10,283 nucleotides of DNA from Phycisphaerae bacterium (GTDB lineage: Bacteria; Planctomycetota; Phycisphaerae; Phycisphaerales; SM1A02): contig JABJQE010000213.1 of NCBI GenBank assembly GCA_018663565.1, forward strand, positions 1 to 10,283, in the 5' to 3' direction. Under the pieces are notes generated by a model. That model had not been told where the DNA came from, ran no database searches, and worked only from the letters and a program-made list of their open reading frames with translations. Positions 1 through 6,237 of this stretch are shown piece after piece. Positions within the stretch are counted from its first letter, which is position 1. Every line of letters begins with the position of its first letter. The translations under genes were made by a program, and so were the position numbers.

Positions 1-311
1 GCGATCTGGTTTTCGAGGTGCTCATGGGCTGTAAACGTGCCGCAGATGAACCGCACCGAAGCAGTTCCAGCGCCCCACTTCTTCAACGCTTCAATACCAG
101 CGTCCACTACCTCAGGATGGTTCGCAAGTCCGAGGTAATTGTTCGAACAAAAGCAGTCCACGGTTCCCATATCCCGAATGTCGATACTCGGCCCCATTGG
201 ACCCTCGATCATTTGAAGATGCTTGTACTGACCGTTTGATTCGAGTTCGTCGAGTACCGCACGGGTGCGTTGCTCAAACACCGCCTCGCCTGATGTATGA
301 GTGCTCGTCAT
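1..311 (-). CDS. kbl: Glycine C-acetyltransferase (2-amino-3-ketobutyrate CoA ligase), N-terminal part, cut by window edge
   Basis: This PLP-dependent cytosolic enzyme cleaves 2-amino-3-oxobutyrate with CoA to give glycine and acetyl-CoA, the second step of threonine breakdown. Only the first 103 residues are in the window; the rest lies beyond base 1. The visible part matches the Kbl N-terminus from memory: an FEQRTRAVLDELE helix near residues 12-24, the motif FCSNNYLGLANHP at 54-66 and GTASVRFICGT at 82-92, all characteristic of Kbl within the alpha-oxoamine synthase family. The ATG at 311-309 overlaps the stop of the upstream threonine dehydrogenase gene as ATGA, implying a shared transcript and coupled translation. 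The PLP lysine and the C-terminal domain cannot be checked. Other alpha-oxoamine synthases (BioF, ALA synthase) are possible in principle, but the partner gene and the RFICGT motif favour Kbl. Confidence 0.93.
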   Translation of the reverse strand, partial: MTSTHTSGEAVFEQRTRAVLDELESNGQYKHLQMIEGPMGPSIDIRDMGTVDCFCSNNYLGLANHPEVVDAGIEALKKWGAGTASVRFICGTFTAHEHLENQI

Positions 312-1345
312 GTAATTGCTCCTTCAGGCGCAGGGGCTTGGCCATAGCGAGCCCGGACGGTTGGCACAATGTATTGAGTCATCGCTTGCTCGAGTGTCCA
401 TTGGGGCTCATATCCCCAGTCCTCGCGAGCCCGAAGGCAGTCGACATCGGCGGGCCACGTGTCAACGAGAGATTGGCGGCCTGCATGTGGCTCAAAACTG
501 AGTTCAGCCCCAGGAAAGTGACGCTGAACGGCTTCGGCGAACTCCCCCGCTGTCGCGGAGAATGAAGCCACGTTGTACACACACCGTGCTAACGGCGGCG
601 CCTTGGCGAGTTTGAGAATCGCCTCAACACATTCCGGCATCATCATCCATGGCAGGCTTGTGTCTGGACGAACAAAGCATACGCATGCCTCACCTCGAGC
701 CGATGCGTGAATCATTTCGGGGACATAATCGCTCGTCCCGCCGACTGGCAAAGTGTCGGCTGAAATAATCCCGGGCAATCGCAGGCACCGAAAGTCGATT
801 GGCGGACGCCGATCTCCTCGGGTAATAGAACGGTAGTACCGACCGTAGTATCGACCCATAGCCTCGCAATAGAGTTTGTTGGCCCCGTACATCGTGATTG
901 GTCGCAAGGCTTGGAACTCTCGGATCGGACCGAGTTCATCCTTCTCGCTCGGCTCCACGCCATAGATCGCAATCGTGCTTGGGAAGATAAACCGAACCGG
1001 CTCGTCGTAGGCCTGAGCTTGCTCGGCCGCGGTCCGCATGAGGTTGAACGTGCCTTGCACATTCACTTCGTGGGCTTGCTCCGGAGCCCGTTCAGCTGAC
1101 GTGCTCAGAAGGGCTGCGAGATGCATTACTTCATTGACGCGGTGCAGCGAGATGACGTGTTCTATGAACGCGCGGTCACAAATATCACCTTGGTGGACTG
1201 AATCAACTTTGTGGTGCAGTTCCTCTGGAACCTCCCGAAGATCCATCGCAATCAACCGGACGCCTGGCTGCCCGGCCAGCGCATTGATCAATCCGTGGCC
1301 GATCTCACCAGCAGCTCCAGTAATAAGTATGGTCCGATCAGACAC
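308..1345 (-). CDS. tdh: L-threonine 3-dehydrogenase, SDR (GalE-like) type
   Basis: This cytosolic enzyme oxidises L-threonine to 2-amino-3-oxobutyrate with NAD+, feeding the Kbl enzyme encoded immediately downstream. The 345-residue protein is an extended short-chain dehydrogenase: the nucleotide-binding glycine motif TGAAGEIG is at residues 9-16, the Ser/Thr pair PSTIAIYG at 122-129, and the catalytic YxxxK as Y153-K157 in MYGANK. Family-specific stretches mark it as the epimerase-like TDH rather than a sugar epimerase: PGIISADTLPVGGTSDY near 191-207, CFVRPDTSLPWMMMP near 223-237, and RQSLVDTWPADVD near 290-302. This is not the zinc-dependent MDR-type Tdh of E. coli. I chose the GTG at 1345 because AAAGGAG lies 7 bases upstream and it places the Rossmann fold at the N-terminus. 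An ATG at 1435 is in frame but would add 30 unlikely residues running into the divergent rlmN. Confidence 0.93.
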   Translation of the reverse strand: MSDRTILITGAAGEIGHGLINALAGQPGVRLIAMDLREVPEELHHKVDSVHQGDICDRAFIEHVISLHRVNEVMHLAALLSTSAERAPEQAHEVNVQGTFNLMRTAAEQAQAYDEPVRFIFPSTIAIYGVEPSEKDELGPIREFQALRPITMYGANKLYCEAMGRYYGRYYRSITRGDRRPPIDFRCLRLPGIISADTLPVGGTSDYVPEMIHASARGEACVCFVRPDTSLPWMMMPECVEAILKLAKAPPLARCVYNVASFSATAGEFAEAVQRHFPGAELSFEPHAGRQSLVDTWPADVDCLRAREDWGYEPQWTLEQAMTQYIVPTVRARYGQAPAPEGAIT

Positions 1346-1407
1346 AGCGCGGCTCCTTTCACGCAGAAGTGTGCAGTGTACAGAGCCTTCGCTGCTATCC
1401 TCAGCAG
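1346..1407. promoter_or_regulatory. Divergent intergenic region between tdh-kbl and rlmN
   Basis: These 62 bases separate two divergent start codons, so promoters for both directions must lie here or reach into the coding ends. A TATCCT stretch at 1396-1401 could be a plus-strand -10 element, but it is too close to the rlmN ATG at 1408 to leave much of a leader, unless that transcript is nearly leaderless. I see no convincing -35 element, riboswitch or operator. This is a positional inference. Confidence 0.35.
1353..1359 (-). promoter_or_regulatory. Shine-Dalgarno site of the threonine dehydrogenase gene
   Basis: AAAGGAG on the minus strand ends 7 bases before the GTG at 1345. It decides the start codon against the longer in-frame ATG at 1435, which would overlap the divergent rlmN reading frame. 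Confidence 0.8.
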
Positions 1408-2412
1408 ATGCATCAGGCGGACGCACTTTTGACAAGTACCCTCGAGAGTTGGCTCCCGGACGCCGCGGTGAACCAAAATGAAGCCACCGAGGCCTACCGG
1501 CAATTCCACCGCTATGGCCAGCATCCGTCCGTGATCAGATCCGGGCGGGTCGTGACCGGCGTGACCCACGAAGACGGCACCCGAAAATTCCTACTTCGCC
1601 ACCTCGACGGCCGCGAGACCGAGTCGGTCATCATGCCCATTGAAGGACGCTCGGGGCGAGTGCGGCAAACTCTGTGCCTCTCGAGCCAAGTGGGCTGCGC
1701 CATGGGATGCACGTTCTGCCAAACGGCCACGATGGGACGCGTGCGGAACCTCACCACAGCAGAAATCGTCGCCCAGTGGCACCATGCCACACATGAACTT
1801 GAAGCCCAAATCACGAATCTCGTCTTCATGGGCATGGGCGAACCCATGGACAACCTCGATGCTGTGCTCTGCGCTATTGAGGTGCTGACCGACCACAACG
1901 CTGCCTCTATTCCACCCAGTCGCATTGGCGTATCAACAGTTGGCCATGCCGATGGCATTCGTCGATTCACCGAGTTCATGCAGCGTGAGGGCATGCATCA
2001 ACTACGGCTCGCCGTGTCGATCAATGCGCCCAATGACACGATTCGCAGCGAGATCATGCCAGTCAATCGCGCCGTGCCCATGGACATGCTCCGCGAAACA
2101 CTCATCGAGTGGATACAGGCTGGTGGACGGCCAGTCCTTCTCGAGTATGTGCTCATCCCAACGGTCAATGACACCACCGCTCATGCAGAAGAACTGGCCA
2201 CGTGGGTCGGTGATTTACCGTGCCGGCTCAATATCATCCCCTACAACCCCATACTCGACTCACCATGGCCCGCTCCGCAGGAAGGTGATGTGACCCAGTT
2301 CATCGAAGTTGCCAACGCTGCTGGGCTCGTTGTAAATCGACGGCAAACGCGAGGCCGTAATGTCATGGCCGCCTGCGGACAGCTCAGCACGGCGTCACGT
2401 CGAAATCGCTAG
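1408..2412 (+). CDS. rlmN: RlmN-family radical SAM RNA adenine-C2 methyltransferase, short N-terminus
   Basis: RlmN enzymes methylate C2 of A2503 in 23S rRNA, and in E. coli also A37 of some tRNAs, using a 4Fe-4S cluster and two SAM molecules. This 334-residue protein has the full catalytic set: the cluster motif CxxxCxxC as C97, C101 and C104, the family-specific C90 in TLCLSSQVGC (E. coli C118), the methyl-carrying C323 in AACGQL (E. coli C355), and the SAM-binding GMGEP at 142-146. It is about 50 residues shorter than E. coli RlmN. Much of the loss is at the N-terminus, where the usual helical RNA-binding domain with its FRAxQVxxW-like motif is reduced. The ATG at 1408 was chosen although no Shine-Dalgarno is visible; a GTG at 1369 would add 13 residues and crowd the divergent tdh start. 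A Cfr-like relative is possible, but its downstream motifs fit RlmN. The stop shares CTAG with the convergent gene. Confidence 0.9.
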   Translation: MHQADALLTSTLESWLPDAAVNQNEATEAYRQFHRYGQHPSVIRSGRVVTGVTHEDGTRKFLLRHLDGRETESVIMPIEGRSGRVRQTLCLSSQVGCAMGCTFCQTATMGRVRNLTTAEIVAQWHHATHELEAQITNLVFMGMGEPMDNLDAVLCAIEVLTDHNAASIPPSRIGVSTVGHADGIRRFTEFMQREGMHQLRLAVSINAPNDTIRSEIMPVNRAVPMDMLRETLIEWIQAGGRPVLLEYVLIPTVNDTTAHAEELATWVGDLPCRLNIIPYNPILDSPWPAPQEGDVTQFIEVANAAGLVVNRRQTRGRNVMAACGQLSTASRRNR

Positions 2413-3746
2413 TCCCGGTCAGGCTGCGTCCGTGTGCCTGGAATACCTTTCCACTGCGACTCCGTCAGCACTGACTGCAGCCGGCTCATGGTGTCAACCG
2501 AGAGTGCCCGGCGTTCCTGCTTGGAGCCATCAAGCCCTGGCACGCCCTGAGGCGTGAACTCAGCGCCGTCAAAAAGCACCAATGATCGCTGCATATCCTG
2601 ACTCAGGAGCAGTCCACCTTCTTCGGCGCGAACCGCTTGAATATGTTCTTCGCGCAGGTCGGCGGCAAGCTGCTCATGCTCAAGTCGGAGCGCGGCAAGA
2701 GATACTCTTTGTGCCTCGTCGAGGGATGACAATGCCCAGGCAGACGCAATCGCCCGCGCGGCGCGGTCACGCCGCCAAGCTGCCGGAAAGGCCTTTCGGC
2801 TCGCAGCCTTCACATACGCAGCGGCCGCCTCATCATCGAGCAACACTGCAACCGTCTCAGCACCCGCTAGGGCATGTTCGCGGACAGCCTCTCTCGCTGC
2901 CATCGAGTCGGTTCTCGCATTCCGAAGTGATTGCAGATCGCCGCGAGCAATTGCATCCGCGGCGACAAGGGGCACGCGCCGAATAGCGGCATCCCGCGCA
3001 TCCAACAATATGATGTGGGCAGCCTCCCATTCGGCGCGGAATAGACCAACGGCATCGGATGCATCGGGTACATGCGAAAATGGGTCGTATCCCTCGCCCG
3101 AAAGTCGTGCGCGAGCGATGGATGAGCTTAGACGCGTGTGCTGCCACCAATCAGCGAGTTGATCCATCCGATCACTGCCAATAAGCGCCTCGAGATCGGA
3201 TCGCAACTGCGCCTTCAACTCGGCCCGAGTTTCGTACCACACCGCAAGCACTATCGCCTGCTTGCGAAATGCTTCGTTCCACCCGTCCACCTGAGCACTG
3301 TCTCGGCGGGCCTGCTTCAATTCCCGCTCAGCTTCATCCATGGCTTCTTGCCACGCCTCTCGCAAACCGGCCGGATCATCGCGAAACTCGCCAGCACGTC
3401 GTCTTGCCTCAATGCGATCACGCACTGAATCGACCATCTGCTCTTGGGATCGCTCAAGATCTTTCGCGCTTGCTAGAGCTGGCGGATCAAGCGACGCTAT
3501 CGCGGCCACAACATCACGGCTGCCCTCTTGCACCGCTCGTTCGTAGGTCTTCATTATCTCATACGCACGCTGGAGATCAGCAGCCTCAAGCGGCACCGCC
3601 ACATTGAGTGTTCGAATATCGGATCGGTCAAATGCAAGTCGACCAAGATCAGATGGACGGAGACCCGGAAGCTGCGCGGCCTTGGCCGCTGAAGATGCCA
3701 AGCCACCCATCATGAATGCAATGACAACAAGAATTCGAATGCTCAT
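2409..3746 (-). CDS. Exported helix-rich protein of unknown function, paralogue 1
   Basis: I do not recognise this as a named family. The 445-residue protein begins with a clear Sec signal peptide: Arg4, a hydrophobic run at about 5-18, and a likely cleavage after AKA at 21-23. The remainder is charged and predicted by eye to be almost entirely alpha-helical, with many Arg, Glu and Ala. It seems to hold two similar halves: a helix starting LEAADLQRAYEIMKTYER at 53-70 resembles LDEAQRVSLAALRLEHEQL at 342-360. Each half is followed by an L..dL..L-type helix (180-201; LTESQW at 427-432), reminiscent of LTxxQ/Spy-type helical hairpins, though I cannot claim membership. The ATG at 3746 was chosen because GGAG lies 9 bases upstream; an in-frame GTG at 3764 is less likely. 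Its start is 23 bases after the stop of a similar gene, so the two probably form an operon. Likely location: periplasm. Confidence 0.8.
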   Translation of the reverse strand: MSIRILVVIAFMMGGLASSAAKAAQLPGLRPSDLGRLAFDRSDIRTLNVAVPLEAADLQRAYEIMKTYERAVQEGSRDVVAAIASLDPPALASAKDLERSQEQMVDSVRDRIEARRRAGEFRDDPAGLREAWQEAMDEAERELKQARRDSAQVDGWNEAFRKQAIVLAVWYETRAELKAQLRSDLEALIGSDRMDQLADWWQHTRLSSSIARARLSGEGYDPFSHVPDASDAVGLFRAEWEAAHIILLDARDAAIRRVPLVAADAIARGDLQSLRNARTDSMAAREAVREHALAGAETVAVLLDDEAAAAYVKAASRKAFPAAWRRDRAARAIASAWALSSLDEAQRVSLAALRLEHEQLAADLREEHIQAVRAEEGGLLLSQDMQRSLVLFDGAEFTPQGVPGLDGSKQERRALSVDTMSRLQSVLTESQWKGIPGTRTQPDRD

Positions 3747-3755
3747 GACAAAATG

Positions 3756-3759
3756 CTCC
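3756..3759 (-). promoter_or_regulatory. Shine-Dalgarno site of paralogue 1
   Basis: GGAG on the minus strand lies 9 bases before the ATG at 3746, inside the 23-base gap after the upstream gene's stop. It favours this ATG over the GTG at 3764, which would place the ribosome site inside the coding region. Confidence 0.55.
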
Positions 3760-3769
3760 AACACAGTAC

Positions 3770-5149
3770 TCAGGGCAACAACTTCAGTGGCAGCGGTTCG
3801 CCGTGCTCATCAACGAGCTCAGTACGAAACACGGCCGGCGGAAGTTTGATCTCCACCGGTATCTCCACCCATGCTTCTGGACCAACGGTATCGCGGACAT
3901 GTTTCAGCCAAGCCGCGTCAATGCCTCGGCGGCGATTCGAAAGCCGGGTCACGCGGGAGAGCGAATCAGATTCTGTTGATTCGACCAATTGAAAGAGCGC
4001 TGTTGGTCCAAACACATCCGCCATCGCCCGTTGCTCTGCTCGTGCCACCATCCGACGTGGGGCAGCGGCCCTGCTTGCTTCACGTTCATTTGCAGCAATC
4101 GACAATCGAGGAGCTCCGAATTGAAATCGAGATTCCTTGAGGATCGATCGCGTCGTGGGATCGACTGCCGAATCACCAAGCATTAGGGAGACCACGCGCT
4201 CAGCGAGCGGCGGCGTGAATATATCTGGGTGCATCGCATTATTGACGGACTTCTGAAAGTCAATGACTTGATCGTTCGGAATCACTGCTGTGAACTTCTC
4301 ATACCACTTCAGATTGGTCTCCACCACAGTCTTGCGAGTTGCAGATTCACGCCGAGCAATACGCAGTTGCTCAATCCAATCGCGCCGCTCCTTGGCGTCA
4401 AGTTTGAGTGGCCACAGGATGGCCAGTTTCTCATCGCGTGCTGCGGCGGCTTCGGCCCACGCATGGTCATACTCCGAAATCATCTTGTTCATGAAGGGCG
4501 ACAATGGGTAGTGCTGCGCCAATTCATTGCGAACGAGTTTGCCAAGATCAAGCGATTCGCCAGGAAATGCTTCGCCAAACGGCGTGCGCTGCCGCAAAAG
4601 TGCCGACTCAACAAGGCCCCACTTCTCACCCCGTTCCTTGTCGAGAACGAGTTGAAGATCCCGCACCAAGTTCGCCTTCATGGTGGCTTGCTTCTGCCGC
4701 CACTGATCGAGCATCTGAGATCGCTCGGAAGGCGTTGCGACTGCCTGCGTCGTGAGAATCTCCTCAAGTTCGGCTCGGGCCCAATCTCGCTGCGTTTCGA
4801 GCCACATCGCAGCGGCTGCGGCATCTTTGATGGAGGAGGCCTCTGCGCGAACCTCTCGCCACGCACTTCGCTGGCTAGCCCAGTTCGGAGCTTGCCACTG
4901 TGCATGAAGATCGGCGGGATCAAGTTCACGCAAGGCTGCCGACACACTGGTCCGCTCGGCATCGATCTGTGTCAGATAATCGCTCAGCAAGTCATCCAAT
5001 ATCGTGGACTGCTGCGGATCGAGATCCATGACCTCAATAATGACGGGCAGATCGCGGGTCATGAGTTGCGGCGCAAGCAAGGCATCGACACCAGGCGGCG
5101 TAGAGAGTGCTAATTGAATGCAAAGCAGGCTGCCAAATATCGCTGTCAA
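3770..5149 (-). CDS. Exported helix-rich protein of unknown function, paralogue 2
   Basis: Function unknown. The 459-residue product has a hydrophobic start (about residues 3-16) that can act as a signal peptide, although its n-region has no Lys or Arg; the cleavage site is uncertain, perhaps after VDA at 21-23. The rest is charged and helical, with many Trp and Arg. It resembles the next gene's product in order and spacing: DLDPQQSTILDDLLSDY at 42-58, a helix ATMKANLVRDLQLVLDKERG near 155-174, and an ARDEKLAILWPLKLDAKERR-like stretch near 237-256 that parallels ARDAAIRRVPLVAADAIARG in paralogue 1 without gaps. A weak internal echo is VDPTTRSILKE at 329-339. The C-terminal tail (about 425-459, VEIPVEIKLPPAVFR) is beta-like and absent from paralogue 1. 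A TTG start at 5149 is chosen because GGAGG sits 7 bases upstream, an in-frame TAG lies further upstream, and the next ATG would remove the signal peptide. Confidence 0.78.
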   Translation of the reverse strand: MTAIFGSLLCIQLALSTPPGVDALLAPQLMTRDLPVIIEVMDLDPQQSTILDDLLSDYLTQIDAERTSVSAALRELDPADLHAQWQAPNWASQRSAWREVRAEASSIKDAAAAAMWLETQRDWARAELEEILTTQAVATPSERSQMLDQWRQKQATMKANLVRDLQLVLDKERGEKWGLVESALLRQRTPFGEAFPGESLDLGKLVRNELAQHYPLSPFMNKMISEYDHAWAEAAAARDEKLAILWPLKLDAKERRDWIEQLRIARRESATRKTVVETNLKWYEKFTAVIPNDQVIDFQKSVNNAMHPDIFTPPLAERVVSLMLGDSAVDPTTRSILKESRFQFGAPRLSIAANEREASRAAAPRRMVARAEQRAMADVFGPTALFQLVESTESDSLSRVTRLSNRRRGIDAAWLKHVRDTVGPEAWVEIPVEIKLPPAVFRTELVDEHGEPLPLKLLP

Positions 5150-5184
5150 ACCAGATCCTCCACTCAGGGCGGTAGTCTACGGCG
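5150..5184. promoter_or_regulatory. Short divergent spacer between paralogue 2 and the ypdA-like gene
   Basis: Only 35 bases separate two divergent starts, and they already contain the GGAGG of the minus-strand gene. At least one promoter must therefore lie inside coding sequence. A TTGAAT at 5114-5119 followed 16 bases later by AATATC at 5136-5141 is a weak plus-strand candidate for the ypdA-like gene, lying within the 5' end of paralogue 2. I see nothing stronger. Confidence 0.25.
5157..5161 (-). promoter_or_regulatory. Shine-Dalgarno site supporting a TTG start
   Basis: GGAGG on the minus strand is followed after 7 bases by TTG at 5149. It is the main reason for calling a TTG start for paralogue 2. 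No ATG or GTG lies in frame between the upstream in-frame stop and this TTG. Confidence 0.6.
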
Positions 5185-6216
5185 ATGCAACGCATCAATG
5201 TGCTAATTATTGGCGCCGGTCCGATAGGACTTGAGGTGGGATATTGGCTTCAGGATGCTGGGATTTCATCGCTCAATGTGGATGCAGGTGAAATCGGGCA
5301 CACCATCGCTCGCCTCTTCCCACCATCCACTCGCTTCTTCAGCTCGCCAGAACGGCTCGCCATCGCTGGCATCGACTGCCCGGTGCCAACTCAAGAGAAG
5401 ATCACGGGAGAGGAGTACCTCGCCTACCTCCGAAGCGTTGTGATCACCCGTCAACTTGAAGTGTGGACATTCAACCGAGTCACAGCGGCCACGAAAGTGG
5501 AGGATGGCTTCGTAGTCACCTTGTCAGAACCATCCGGCGGAACCCATCAGGTGCACGCCGCCAAGGTGGTCATTGCGTGTGGCGGTACCCACCGGCCACG
5601 GGCCCTTGGTATTCCGGGCGAATCACTTGGGCATGTGCAGAACGCTCTTGGCGACCCCCACCGCTTCTTTGGCCGGCGTGTGCTGATTATTGGCGGGAAG
5701 AACTCGGCCGTGGAGTCGGCATTACGGTGCTGGCGAGCGCATGCCGATGTGACAATCTCGTATCGACAAAACTGTATCTATGAACGCGTGAAGTATTGGC
5801 TAAGACCAGAGGTAGAGTCGCTCATCCAAGAAGGACGCATCAGATCGTGCATGCCGACCCGCCCTCTTGAGATTCACCCACACCACGTCGTACTGGAAAA
5901 TGTTGAGACATGCGAGCAATTCAACGTGCCTATTGACGATGTGCTTCTTCAAATTGGCTACGAGCAAGATGACACGCTCTTTCGCATGTTCGGCGTCGAC
6001 TGTGCAGGCCAGCAGAATGCCCCCGTATTCAATTCGGACACGATGGAGTCGAGCGTGCCGGGTGTCTTCATTGCTGGAACGGCCATCGCCGGAACACAGC
6101 ATCGATACAAGGCGTACATCGAAACGAGTCATGGCCATGGACCACGAATCGCGGCAGCCATGACTGGCGCGCCGCCACCAAAAGTAGATGCTGCTCGAGT
6201 TCTACCCGAAGGGTGA
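5185..6216 (+). CDS. ypdA: YpdA-family FAD/NAD(P)-dependent oxidoreductase (bacillithiol disulfide reductase-like)
   Basis: YpdA (Bdr) enzymes in Bacillus and Staphylococcus use NADPH and FAD to reduce bacillithiol disulfide in the cytosol. The 343-residue product has the two dinucleotide-binding motifs, GAGPIG at 10-15 for FAD and IIGGKNSAVESAL at 168-180 for NAD(P). It also has the YpdA-typical stretch VKYWLRPEVESLIQEG at 202-217, IGYEQDDTLFRMFG at 257-270, and a C-terminal GVFIAGTAIAG at 293-303 closing the FAD site. There is no CxxC redox pair as in thioredoxin reductase. The position equivalent to Cys14 of staphylococcal YpdA is Ile14 here, so bacillithiol specificity should not be assumed. 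The start ATG is well supported by the position of the glycine motif, although only a weak GGGCGG-like site precedes it. The gene stands alone: divergent from paralogue 2 and convergent with the peptidase gene, with 21 bases between stops. Confidence 0.87.
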   Translation: MQRINVLIIGAGPIGLEVGYWLQDAGISSLNVDAGEIGHTIARLFPPSTRFFSSPERLAIAGIDCPVPTQEKITGEEYLAYLRSVVITRQLEVWTFNRVTAATKVEDGFVVTLSEPSGGTHQVHAAKVVIACGGTHRPRALGIPGESLGHVQNALGDPHRFFGRRVLIIGGKNSAVESALRCWRAHADVTISYRQNCIYERVKYWLRPEVESLIQEGRIRSCMPTRPLEIHPHHVVLENVETCEQFNVPIDDVLLQIGYEQDDTLFRMFGVDCAGQQNAPVFNSDTMESSVPGVFIAGTAIAGTQHRYKAYIETSHGHGPRIAAAMTGAPPPKVDAARVLPEG

Positions 6217-6237
6217 AGATGCAGTCCGCCGAAAGGG

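Noticed and set aside
1346..1435. A 30-residue N-terminal extension of the threonine dehydrogenase from an ATG at 1435.
   Set aside because: The extension precedes a normal Rossmann start, runs into the rlmN coding region, and the GTG at 1345 has a strong AAAGGAG site.
4229..5113. A 294-codon plus-strand open frame opposite paralogue 2.
   Set aside because: It lies wholly antisense to a well-supported gene with signal peptide and Shine-Dalgarno, has no recognisable domain and a composition rich in Arg, Leu, Cys and His typical of shadow frames.
6217..6237. A possible bidirectional terminator between the ypdA-like and peptidase genes.
   Set aside because: The 21-base gap shows no stable inverted repeat and no T-run on either strand.
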